64,000 nt of DNA from Parvularcula lutaonensis (GTDB lineage: Bacteria; Pseudomonadota; Alphaproteobacteria; Caulobacterales; Parvularculaceae): assembly GCF_014651915.1 (NCBI RefSeq), contig NZ_BMXU01000002.1, positions 811,507 to 875,506 on the forward strand, in the 5' to 3' direction. Below, piece by piece: positions 31,928 to 39,848 of this stretch. How positions within the stretch are numbered: position 1 is the stretch's first letter; each line of letters begins with the position of its first letter. The translations under genes were made by a program, and so were the position numbers. Under the pieces are notes generated by a model. It did not search any database. It was not told the origin of the DNA and saw nothing but the letters and a program-made list of their open reading frames with translations.

Positions 31928-33770
31928 CCTTGCCGCGCTTGATGGCGCGAACCAGGAACCGCCCTGGATGCACCATGTCAGCCGCATCGCGGGTCAGGGG
32001 CGAGACCCCGCCGCAGAGCTGCGCCGCCACATGCGCGGCAAGGATCGGAGCTGTCACAAGGCCGCGCGAGCCCAGTCCCGTAAGGACGTAGCGACCTTTG
32101 CGATAGGGCGCAGGCGGATAATCCTGACGCGAGCCCTTGGCGAGGCCACGATACGCGTGGATCGCACGACCCGTATCATAAAGCGGCCCTGCCATCGGGT
32201 GCCGGTCCTGCGTCGTCGCGCGAAGTGCAGCACGGGAACTGACGTGGTTGCCGACGGGTCGTCCGAGCAACGCCGCGGCCGATGCCCTGTTTGCCTCCGT
32301 ATTCTCCGCCGATGGACCGACCTCGCCGCCCGCGAATGCCGCATAGGTTGCGCCCGCGATGAGCTGGCTGCCGAGAGGCGCCACATAGGACCCATCCGTG
32401 ACGATTCGATCGAGGCACGGACCATCGAAGACATCGATCTGTCCAAGGGACGGCATCACCGCGTCAGCCTGCGTCGCTTGGTGCGCAGCGCCTCGTGCGT
32501 CAATGACTGCGGCAAAAGGGCCGTGCCGTTCGCCATTCGCAGTCTCAACAAAGCTTGCGTCCTCCTGATGGATCGAAACGACTGTGTTTGCGATCTGTTG
32601 CACCCCAGCCATCAGCGTACGGACTGCAACTTCCGGTCTCAGAACTCCCGCGTCACGCACCAGCGCCCTGCCGCCATGGAACTCAAGCGCACCGTCAGGC
32701 CATAGTCCGTGGGAGGCAATGCCTTCGGCCTTGGCATCGTCGATAGCCATCTCCCCACCGCAAGGCGTGAAGGCTTCGGGCATGATCCGGTAGGTTCGCA
32801 CGGCATGGAGAAAGGCGTCGCGATAGAAGCGGGCTGCTGGACTGTCGTCGGCGTCGAGTCGCGGCATGACCAGGCCCGCCGGGTTCCCGGATGCACCGCC
32901 TGCAGGCTGCGGGTCGAACAGCACGGCTTCGCGGTCGTGTGCGTGGAGGGCATGGGCCAGATGCGCTCCGGCGATGCCGCCACCGATGATCGCCACCTTT
33001 CCCGCTGGCACAGGACCTGGTGCTGCGAACCACGGGTTTTCGGAAGGTTCCCCGTTCGGCTCATCGATCCTAGCACGGAGCATATGTTTCTTGCGGCCGA
33101 AACCGGGCGCTTTTTCCCACGCAAAGCCTGCACCCTCTAGGGCAGCGCGGACGCCGCCGGCGACGGAGAACGTCGCTGCAGTCGCTCCGGATTTCGACAG
33201 GCGCGCAAGCTGCGCCATGACAGCGGGTGACCACATCGCGGGGTTCCTGGACGGGGCGAAGCCGTCGAGGAACCACGCATCGGCCTTGAAGTCAGCGGCG
33301 GCCAGAGCCTTCTCGGCCTCCCCGAACGCAATGGTCAGGCTGATATGCGGCGCAAGGTCCAGACGGACCGTTCCGGGGCAGGGCTCTGGATAGAGCGCAG
33401 CCAGCCGATCCGCATAGGGACGAAGTTCAGGCCAGCGCTCCGCGATCCGCCGCTGCATCTCGACAAAGCGGTCCTTGTGCAGAGGGAACGCTTCGCAGCT
33501 CCAGATATGGAGCGGGCCACTACGGACCTCGGCACAGGCCTGCCATAGGGCCAGAACGTTCAGTCCCGTGCCGAACCCCAGCTCGCCGACGACAAAATCC
33601 TGCCCCCTTTCCACGCTTTCGAGCCGCCGGTGCAGGTCATTTCCATCGACAAAAACGTAGCGGCTTTCCGCCAACCCGTCTTCGGGCGAGTAGTAGATAT
33701 CTCCGAAGCTCAGCGAACGGAGTGTTCCGGCCTCGCCTTCCTCAAGCTCGGGCTCGCCGAGCCTGCTCAC
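31917..33770 (-). CDS. mnmC: bifunctional tRNA wobble-uridine enzyme MnmC
   Basis: A 617-residue fusion that completes mnm5(s2)U34 in tRNA. The N-terminal methyltransferase domain (about 1-240) has VVGELGFGTGLNVLALWQA (about 60-78) and a DAWFLDGFAPSRNPAMW box. The C-terminal FAD-dependent oxidoreductase domain starts near 265 with VAIIGGGIAGAHLAHALHAH and has GGASGNPAGLVMPRLD. Domain order and length match MnmC. The start overlaps the stop of the lytic transglycosylase gene by 4 bp. Confidence 0.93.
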   Translation of the reverse strand: MSRLGEPELEEGEAGTLRSLSFGDIYYSPEDGLAESRYVFVDGNDLHRRLESVERGQDFVVGELGFGTGLNVLALWQACAEVRSGPLHIWSCEAFPLHKDRFVEMQRRIAERWPELRPYADRLAALYPEPCPGTVRLDLAPHISLTIAFGEAEKALAAADFKADAWFLDGFAPSRNPAMWSPAVMAQLARLSKSGATAATFSVAGGVRAALEGAGFAWEKAPGFGRKKHMLRARIDEPNGEPSENPWFAAPGPVPAGKVAIIGGGIAGAHLAHALHAHDREAVLFDPQPAGGASGNPAGLVMPRLDADDSPAARFYRDAFLHAVRTYRIMPEAFTPCGGEMAIDDAKAEGIASHGLWPDGALEFHGGRALVRDAGVLRPEVAVRTLMAGVQQIANTVVSIHQEDASFVETANGERHGPFAAVIDARGAAHQATQADAVMPSLGQIDVFDGPCLDRIVTDGSYVAPLGSQLIAGATYAAFAGGEVGPSAENTEANRASAAALLGRPVGNHVSSRAALRATTQDRHPMAGPLYDTGRAIHAYRGLAKGSRQDYPPAPYRKGRYVLTGLGSRGLVTAPILAAHVAAQLCGGVSPLTRDAADMVHPGRFLVRAIKRGKVSP

Positions 33771-34945
33771 GCTTCCAGGAGAAGGGCCAGCATCGCAGCG
33801 GATGGGTAGCCGTCAGCCGGCAGACCCTGGGCCTTCTGCCACGACCGTAGCGCGCGGCGCGTGTTGGGGCCTATCACGCCGTCAATACCGCCGGGATTAT
33901 AGCCCAGCTCAGCGAGCCGGGCCTGCAACGCCTCGCGCTCGGATCGGCTGAGCGGTCGGTCATCGCGTGGCCAGTCCGCGACAAGCCCTTCCTCCGAGCC
34001 CTTGATCCGTTCACTGAGGAGAGAGACTCCGAGAGCATAGGAAGTGGCGTTATTGTAGCGCTTGATGACATCGAAATTCTTGAACGTCAGGAACGCCGGC
34101 CCCCGTGCACCCGCCGGAAGGAGCAGCTTGGCTGGCGTGTCGAGGTCCACCGCGTCGGGCAGGGCGACACGGGCGCCCTTCACGCCCGCGCGGATCCAGT
34201 CGACGACGGCGACCTTGGTCCCATCTGCAGCAGCATAGTCGAAATCGTTAGGAAGCGTCACTTCGATCCCCCACGGTTCGCCCGTGCGCCATCCGGCCTC
34301 GTCAAGGTAATTGGCGGTCGAAGCGAAGACATCTTCGAGATCGCCCCAGAGATCGCGACGGCCGTCATTGTTCTGGTCCACGGCATAAGCGAGGTAGGTT
34401 GTCGGAATGAATTGCGTCTGGCCCATCGCCCCGGCCCAGCTGCCCTTGAGCTGGTCGCGGGTGGCGTAGCCTTCCTGCAGGATCTTCAGTGCAGCGATCA
34501 GCTCCCGGCGCCCGAAGGTCTGGCGCCGGCCCTGGTAACCAAGGGTCGACAGGGCGGAGAGGATGTCATTGGTGCCGAGGATCCGACCGTAATTAGACTC
34601 AAGTCCCCAAATGGCCGCGATGACGCCCGGATCGACGCCATAGGAATTGCTGATCATCTCCAGCGTGTCGCGGCTTTCGAGATAAGCCTTGCGGCCGTCT
34701 GCGACGCGGCGGTCAGAAACGGCGCTGTCGAGATATTCCCAGATCGGACGGACGAATTCCGGCTGGTTGGCATCGCGCTTGAGGACGACGGGGAGAGGCT
34801 CCACCGTCGCCATCTCGATGTCGTAGATCTCCGGGTGGATGCCTGCGGCGATGGCGTCGTCGCGGAAGTCGCGGCGGAATGCCTCGAACTCCGGGTTCAG
34901 CGTAGCGACGGCAAGCGCGAGTGCGGCAAGTGGCGCGATGATCAA
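33767..34945 (-). CDS. MltB-type lytic murein transglycosylase with PG-binding domain
   Basis: Periplasmic lytic transglycosylase of 392 residues. A short signal-like N-terminus (about 1-15) is followed by the SLT family 3 domain with catalytic E116 in WGLESNYGR. GAMGQTQFIPTTYLAYAVD and DQNNDGRRDLWGDLED form the EF-hand-like calcium site known in MltB/Slt35. The C-terminal 60 residues are a peptidoglycan-binding type 1 repeat (LQARLAELGYNPGGIDGVIG and TRRALRSWQKAQGL). It cleaves murein to leave 1,6-anhydro ends. Confidence 0.93.
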   Translation of the reverse strand: MIIAPLAALALAVATLNPEFEAFRRDFRDDAIAAGIHPEIYDIEMATVEPLPVVLKRDANQPEFVRPIWEYLDSAVSDRRVADGRKAYLESRDTLEMISNSYGVDPGVIAAIWGLESNYGRILGTNDILSALSTLGYQGRRQTFGRRELIAALKILQEGYATRDQLKGSWAGAMGQTQFIPTTYLAYAVDQNNDGRRDLWGDLEDVFASTANYLDEAGWRTGEPWGIEVTLPNDFDYAAADGTKVAVVDWIRAGVKGARVALPDAVDLDTPAKLLLPAGARGPAFLTFKNFDVIKRYNNATSYALGVSLLSERIKGSEEGLVADWPRDDRPLSRSEREALQARLAELGYNPGGIDGVIGPNTRRALRSWQKAQGLPADGYPSAAMLALLLEA

Positions 34946-35024
34946 GGCGAGTGCTCCCCAGACTGCACAACCGCTATCCTAGCTGAGCGGAACGGTGCGG
35001 GTCCAATGACGATCTTGCCGGGAT

Positions 35025-36122
35025 TCAGGACACAGCTTGGTAAACGGCACGTATAAGGGCGACTGCCCGCGGGTCGGCGACGAGGTGCGGAGACTGTTTG
35101 TTCGGCACGAAGGCGAAGCTCAGCCCCCTTGCCGGGTCAGCCATCACGCAGGAGCCTCCGAACCCGTAATGGCCGATGGCTGTTGGCGGAGCGCCGAAGA
35201 TCTCGCCGGTCTCACGCATGACACCTGCGGCCCAGGAAAGGGTGAAGGGCAGCACCTTGTCCGGACCGTGGATGCGTTCTTTCCACGCTTCCTCGCGCGC
35301 TTCATCGCTGGCGGTGAGGCCGAGGCCCGTGCCGAAGGCGAAGAGCTGCATGAATTCTGCGAGGCCGCGGGCATTGGCGTGCATGTTCGACGCCGGAATC
35401 TCGGCTGCGGCCCATTCCTGCCGTGAAACCCCGGAAGGAGCAGACCAGGGCTTGAGGAAGGCGGCCTTCTTGATCTCGTTGAGCTCTCCTAGGTCAGGAG
35501 CCTGTTTCGGCTTCACCAGCGGCGCCGCACGGGTCGCCTCGCTCAGGGTCATGCCGCAGATCACGTCCCGGGTCAGCTTGCGAAGCTGCTGGCCGACCGA
35601 CTGACCTTCATTGACCCGGCGCAGGATTTCCCCGGCAATGTAGCCGTAGGTCTGTGGCCCGTAGCCGGACGCGGTGCCCGGCTCCCAAAGGGGTTCCATC
35701 GCCGCGATGGCGGCGCAGGTCGCATCCCAGTCGAGCCATATCTTCGGATCCTGCTCCTCCACGAAAGCAGCCAGCCCGGCCTGGTGGCTGAGCACCTGGG
35801 CGACGGTGATGTCCTGCTTCCCGGCCTGGCCGAATTCCGGCCAGAGCGACGCGACGGTCTGGTCGTAAGAGAGCTTGCCCTCCGAAACCGCCACCATGAC
35901 CAGCGCGGCGCAGACCGCCTTACCCGACGAGAAAACGCAGGCCAGCGTATCCGTGGTGAAGGGAAGGGTCTTCGCCTTGTCCTGGAAGCCGCCGGCAAGA
36001 TCGACGACGGTATCGCCCTCGATCATCACCGAGACAGTCGCGCCGAGGTTCTCACCCGCTTCAATGCTTTGCTCGAGGACCTCCCGGACGCCCTCGAAGC
36101 TGCCGTCGACGTGCCCCTGCAC
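35025..36122 (-). CDS. beta-lactamase-fold serine hydrolase (EstB-like)
   Basis: A 365-residue class C beta-lactamase-like esterase. The catalytic SxxK is S65-S-G-K68 in CVFSSGKAVCAAL. The tyrosine motif is in ASGYGPQTYGYIAG (about 155), and the third motif is HYGFGGSCVMADP. No signal peptide is evident, so it is probably cytoplasmic and acts as an esterase rather than as a resistance enzyme. It lies 3 bp after a small lipoprotein gene on the same strand. Confidence 0.87.
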   Translation of the reverse strand: MQGHVDGSFEGVREVLEQSIEAGENLGATVSVMIEGDTVVDLAGGFQDKAKTLPFTTDTLACVFSSGKAVCAALVMVAVSEGKLSYDQTVASLWPEFGQAGKQDITVAQVLSHQAGLAAFVEEQDPKIWLDWDATCAAIAAMEPLWEPGTASGYGPQTYGYIAGEILRRVNEGQSVGQQLRKLTRDVICGMTLSEATRAAPLVKPKQAPDLGELNEIKKAAFLKPWSAPSGVSRQEWAAAEIPASNMHANARGLAEFMQLFAFGTGLGLTASDEAREEAWKERIHGPDKVLPFTLSWAAGVMRETGEIFGAPPTAIGHYGFGGSCVMADPARGLSFAFVPNKQSPHLVADPRAVALIRAVYQAVS

Positions 36123-36125
36123 GGG

Positions 36126-36431
36126 TCAGTTCAGTGCGCAGGAGAAGGCCGAGGCCGTCACTGCCCGCGCGATGCGGGGATCTTCGATCTGGCGCAGCGA
36201 AGAAATCGCCTCGAGCGCCGTATCGGCGCGGTCGAGCTCCACCGTGAAGCGGGCGAATTTGTTGAGCTGGTCGTCGTTCAGCCGGTCGTCGAGCTCATCC
36301 GCCATGCACACCGACCGGTCTCGGGACAGGCCCAGATTCTCCAGCCTGTCGGCGATGGTCATCTTCGACACCGTAGCACAGCCGGTCACGGCGAGGAGAG
36401 ATGCGGCAAGAGCGAAAGAACGAATGATCAC
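36126..36431 (-). CDS. small lipoprotein of unknown function
   Basis: A 101-residue protein. The signal MIIRSFALAASLLAVTGC ends in a lipobox (VTGC). The mature part is helical and charged (ADRLENLGLSRDRSVCMADE) with two further cysteines (about 60 and 98) that could form a disulfide. The family is not recognised. It is directly upstream of the EstB-like gene, with a 3-bp gap. Confidence 0.7.
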   Translation of the reverse strand: MIIRSFALAASLLAVTGCATVSKMTIADRLENLGLSRDRSVCMADELDDRLNDDQLNKFARFTVELDRADTALEAISSLRQIEDPRIARAVTASAFSCALN

Positions 36432-36497
36432 GGCGAGGGGTCCCTGAACGACGCTGCGTGTGAGATGGTATCAGCCGGAGCGATCCTGCGATAGGCC

Positions 36498-36719
36498 TTA
36501 CGCTTCGACGTCTTTCTTGCGGAAGGTCACGGCGAAGAGGACGTCGCCGTCAAACAGGTCCTTCGGAGCGTCATGGCCCTCGATCATCTGGAATTTCCGC
36601 GGCGTGATCGAGCCTTCCATGACGTAGCCCTTCTCAGCCATCTTGCCGCGGTGGAATTCGAGAGCGGCAGCGCTGAATTCACGGGCGAGAATGGTGATGC
36701 GCTCGGGTTGGTCGGCCAT
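36498..36719 (-). CDS. small unknown protein, 73 residues
   Basis: The start ATG 36719 is preceded by GAGGG. The protein reads MADQPERITILAREFSAAAL, then FHRGKMAEKGYVMEGSITPR and ends in a Lys/Asp-rich tail. The arrangement (a strand, a helix, then a strand with FAVTFRKK) suggests a compact alpha/beta fold. I cannot place it in a family. It is divergent from the DUF2905 gene. Confidence 0.6.
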   Translation of the reverse strand: MADQPERITILAREFSAAALEFHRGKMAEKGYVMEGSITPRKFQMIEGHDAPKDLFDGDVLFAVTFRKKDVEA

Positions 36720-36816
36720 GTCTGGTCCCTCATATAAGTGTTCGAAACAGCCGCACGCATCGCAGGTTCCGCGCGCGGCTTCAACAGGCAGGTTCTGCGA
36801 ACCATAGGGAACGGGT

Positions 36817-37020
36817 ATGCAAAAGGCACTGATTGTCATCGGCATCGTGATCGTCGCCGTCGGGCTTTTTTGGCCTTGGCTGTCCCAGATCCCGCTCGGC
36901 CGCCTTCCGGGCGACATCGTGATCGAGCGCGGCGGCGTGAAGGTCTACCTGCCTGTGATGACCTGCGTGGTGATCAGCGTGGTGCTGACGGTTTTGGTGC
37001 GGGTTTTCGGGGGGCGGTGA
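36817..37020 (+). CDS. DUF2905 family membrane protein
   Basis: A 67-residue protein with two transmembrane helices (about 4-22 and 46-63). Between them is the family signature LGRLPGDIVIERGGVKVYLP. Function unknown. It is followed by a palindromic repeat that may also stop transcription. Confidence 0.85.
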   Translation: MQKALIVIGIVIVAVGLFWPWLSQIPLGRLPGDIVIERGGVKVYLPVMTCVVISVVLTVLVRVFGGR

Positions 37021-37064
37021 GAGATGCGTGTCGCGGAAGGCCGACGAGCGTCGCGCCACCGTCT

Positions 37065-37177
37065 TGCTGTCATTCCCGCGCGAGCGAAGCCTCACGCTTG
37101 GAAGTCACAGGGAGCGCTGTTTGGGTTCCGGGTCCCAGCTTCGCTGGCCCCGGAAGGACAGGTCCCGGAATGACAGC
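37065..37177. repeat. palindromic intergenic repeat
   Basis: GCTGTCATTCC (37065) is mirrored by GGAATGACAGC (37167), with a nested inner hairpin around TTCCGGG...CCCCGGAA and a TTCG loop. The wording TCATTCCCGCG...CCCGGAATGACA is typical of dispersed palindromic repeats in alphaproteobacteria. It lies between two convergent genes, so it may double as a terminator. Confidence 0.75.
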
Positions 37178-37179
37178 GG

Positions 37180-38142
37180 CTAGAGGAGTGCTTTCGCCTT
37201 CAGCCAACCCAGCAGCGCGTCGGTGCATTCGTCCGGCTTCTCCCACATGATCCAGTGGCCGCTGTCGATCTCGGCTCGTGAGAGATCGGCGATCCGCTCT
37301 TCCATGCCGAGGGAGGCTTCCGGCGGGAGCATGAGGTCGCGGCTGGCCGTGACCATCAGGGCGGGGACGGTGATCGGCGGGTCGAAGGCTTTGCGTTCTT
37401 CCCAGTGAAGATCGATGGCGCGGTAGACCATGGTCGGCGCCTTGTGGCCGGACTTCCGGTAAGCCTCGACATAGACCGGCAGGGCTTCGCTAGGCACGAC
37501 GACATCCGGGTACTGACCGTCCGACTCGGCGAAACGGTCGGGCAGGGCCATGACGCCGGGCATGAGCTTGCCCCAGGTTTCACGGGGCGGGCCGGGGCGG
37601 AAGATGAAAGGGAAGAACTCCTCCTCCCGCCCGCCGAAGACGCGGTCGGGCAGCTCCTCGTCCTGGAACTGTATGATGTAAAAGCGCTCGCCGAAGCGCT
37701 TTTTCATGATGGCGAGCGGTGGGGCCGGGGCAATCTCGGGATAAGGGGTGCAGAAGCTCGCCACGCCGAGGCACCTGTCCGCAAGGCGCTGGCTCATCGG
37801 CCAGGCGATGGCGCCGCCCCAGTCATGGCCGACGACCACGGCTTTTTCGAGGTCGAGCGCATCGAGAAGGGCGCGGTAGTCCTGTGCGATCTTCTCCATG
37901 TGGTATTCCGGCACGTCTGTCGGTTTGGACGATCCGCCGAAGCCCTTGATGTCGGGCATGTAGAGGCGGCAGCCTGCTTTTGTCAGTGCAGGGACGAGAG
38001 GCGCCCAGCTGAAGGCGAGTTCGGGCCAGCCATGGAGCATGAGAAGCGGCAGGCCATCCTCCGGTCCGGCGACGTGGACGGAGAAATCCACGTCGCCCGC
38101 CCTGACCATCTGCGGCTCGGGAAAGCCAAGCGGCAGGCTCAC
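37180..38142 (-). CDS. alpha/beta hydrolase, epoxide hydrolase-like
   Basis: A 320-residue hydrolase. The oxyanion motif is LMLHGWPELAFSW (about 33-45). The nucleophile elbow is VVGHDWGGAIAW, placing Asp as nucleophile, as in epoxide hydrolases and haloalkane dehalogenases. The HGWP motif and a proline-rich cap region favour epoxide hydrolase. The C-terminal His is in EIDSGHWIMWEKPDE. Substrate unknown. The start overlaps the upstream hydrolase stop by 4 bp. Confidence 0.87.
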   Translation of the reverse strand: MSLPLGFPEPQMVRAGDVDFSVHVAGPEDGLPLLMLHGWPELAFSWAPLVPALTKAGCRLYMPDIKGFGGSSKPTDVPEYHMEKIAQDYRALLDALDLEKAVVVGHDWGGAIAWPMSQRLADRCLGVASFCTPYPEIAPAPPLAIMKKRFGERFYIIQFQDEELPDRVFGGREEEFFPFIFRPGPPRETWGKLMPGVMALPDRFAESDGQYPDVVVPSEALPVYVEAYRKSGHKAPTMVYRAIDLHWEERKAFDPPITVPALMVTASRDLMLPPEASLGMEERIADLSRAEIDSGHWIMWEKPDECTDALLGWLKAKALL

Positions 38143-39107
38143 GCGAAGCAGCTCGCGATGAAGTCGTAGGTGCGTTTCTTCTGTGCCTCGGCAATGGGCA
38201 GGCCGGGAATCATGTCGAAAGCGTGGATACCGCCGGGGTAAATCTCAAGCTCGGTGCGGTTGCCCGCTGCAAGCCACCGGGGCGCCATGAAAAGGGTGTC
38301 GTCGAGGATGGGATCGAGCGTGCCGACCGTGAAGATCGCCGGGCAGAGACCTGAAAGGTCCGCATAGAGTGGGGAGATCGCCGCGTCCTCCTTGTCGAGG
38401 TCCGGGAACTGCTCGGGCGGGAAAAGCTGATCCGCGAACCAGTTCACGATGGGCGTGGAGATGATGAGGTTGCGCTCGCCCCAGAGCTTGACGCTCGGGG
38501 TGCCTGACATGTCGTAGACGCCGTAAATCAGGTTCGCGCCGGCAAAGCGTTTGTCGTGATTGTCCCGCATGCGGAGGATGGTGACGGCGGAGAGGTGGCC
38601 GCCCGCGCTCTCGCCGCCGACGACGATCTTGTCAGTGCCGAAGAGATCCTGTGCATTCTCGAAGAGCCAGACCGCAGCCGCTTCGCAGTCGTCAGGGGCC
38701 GCCGGCCAGACATTCTCCGGCGCAAGGCGGTACTCCACGCTGACGACACCGCAGGAGAGCTTCTGCGCCATGGCGGCAAGGGTCTGGTCCTGAAGGTCGG
38801 CATTGCCAAGGACATGGCCCCCTCCATGGATGTGGAGGTAGATGCCCTTGAGATCCCCGCCGGGGTGGAAGACGCGGACGGGCACCTCCAGACCGAGGGC
38901 TTTCGCCGTCTCCCAGCGCGCCATCTCATGTTCGGGCTGCTTGCCGAGGACGCCTTCGCCTGAACGCCGGACCTCACGGACGACCTCCGGGCCGACCTCC
39001 ATGATGGTCGGGCGAGAGGCGAGGAAGGCCTCGATCTGGTCATTCATGGCCTGGGTCTCAGGCGCGATGGAGGCGGGGTCGAAGACTTTCGGATCGATGA
39101 TGAGCAT
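38139..39107 (-). CDS. alpha/beta hydrolase of the hormone-sensitive lipase family
   Basis: A 322-residue esterase/lipase. The family oxyanion motif is YLHIHGGGHVLG (about 91-102), the nucleophile is Ser in VVGGESAGGHLSAVT, and the acid and base are near the C-terminus (TLDPILDD; GGIHAFDM). No signal peptide. It is probably co-transcribed with the epoxide hydrolase-like gene downstream. Confidence 0.9.
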   Translation of the reverse strand: MLIIDPKVFDPASIAPETQAMNDQIEAFLASRPTIMEVGPEVVREVRRSGEGVLGKQPEHEMARWETAKALGLEVPVRVFHPGGDLKGIYLHIHGGGHVLGNADLQDQTLAAMAQKLSCGVVSVEYRLAPENVWPAAPDDCEAAAVWLFENAQDLFGTDKIVVGGESAGGHLSAVTILRMRDNHDKRFAGANLIYGVYDMSGTPSVKLWGERNLIISTPIVNWFADQLFPPEQFPDLDKEDAAISPLYADLSGLCPAIFTVGTLDPILDDTLFMAPRWLAAGNRTELEIYPGGIHAFDMIPGLPIAEAQKKRTYDFIASCFA

Positions 39108-39174
39108 GGAAGAAGTTTGCCCCGATGCTCGCCGGGTTGGAACCCTCGCGAACCGTCAGGCACTGATAACCGTT

Positions 39175-39294
39175 ATGACGGGCGCGACGGCGGCTGAGGT
39201 GCGGCTCTGCGTCACTTGCCAGTCGGGCGAGGACGCCAAAATCCAGCAGGCGGCCTTTGACAGGCGCGGAAGCAAGGACGGCCAGCTCCGATGA
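39175..39294 (+). CDS. small ORF resembling a DUF1636 fragment
   Basis: A 39-residue frame with VRLCVTCQSGED, like the start of DUF1636 metal-binding proteins, then a charged tail. It is much shorter than the family, and its stop overlaps the CIA30 start (ATGA). It may be a decayed remnant. Weak support. Confidence 0.3.
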   Translation: MTGATAAEVRLCVTCQSGEDAKIQQAAFDRRGSKDGQLR

Positions 39295-39782
39295 TGGAAT
39301 GCGCGATACTCGACGATTTCGGCAGCGGTGCGGCCGCTCAGTGGTTCACCGTCAATGACGGGGTGATGGGCGGACGGTCCGAGGGCGGGATCGCCGTGCG
39401 GGACGGAGCGCTGGTCTTTGAAGGCACGATCAACACGAATGGCGGGGGGTTCTCTTCGATAAGGCGGCAGCTTTCGCCGGGTGAGATCGCCGGTGCCGTC
39501 GAGATCAGGCTCGAGGCCGAAAGCGATGGCCGCGGCTATGAGCTGATCCTGCAGGGCGACGCGCGCTATCGCGGCCGGGCAGTGACCTACCGGGCGAAGC
39601 TGGAGCCTCGCGAGGGCGGGCTGGCGGCTAAGCTGAAAGACATGCCGACGACGGTGTTCGGGCGCAACGTGCCTGCTCCGCCGTTCGATCCTGCGAAGGC
39701 GGAGCAGTTCGGGATCATCCTCGCCGATGGCAAGGACGGGCCGTTCCGGCTCGCGATCTCGAAGGTCGAGGTCTGCGGCTAG
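39291..39782 (+). CDS. CIA30 family protein
   Basis: A 163-residue beta-sandwich protein related to mitochondrial complex I intermediate-associated protein 30. The signature WFTVNDGVMGGRSEGGIAV (about 17-35) is clear, followed by GTINTNGGGFSSIRRQ. The bacterial role is unknown; the fold is carbohydrate-binding-module-like. No signal peptide. It precedes recQ on the same strand by 66 bp. Confidence 0.88.
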   Translation: MMECAILDDFGSGAAAQWFTVNDGVMGGRSEGGIAVRDGALVFEGTINTNGGGFSSIRRQLSPGEIAGAVEIRLEAESDGRGYELILQGDARYRGRAVTYRAKLEPREGGLAAKLKDMPTTVFGRNVPAPPFDPAKAEQFGIILADGKDGPFRLAISKVEVCG

Positions 39783-39848
39783 AGGCCCCTCCGGAATTCA
39801 TCCTGTCAACTCTTGCAGTCCACCGGGAAATCCCGGCACACCCGCGCG

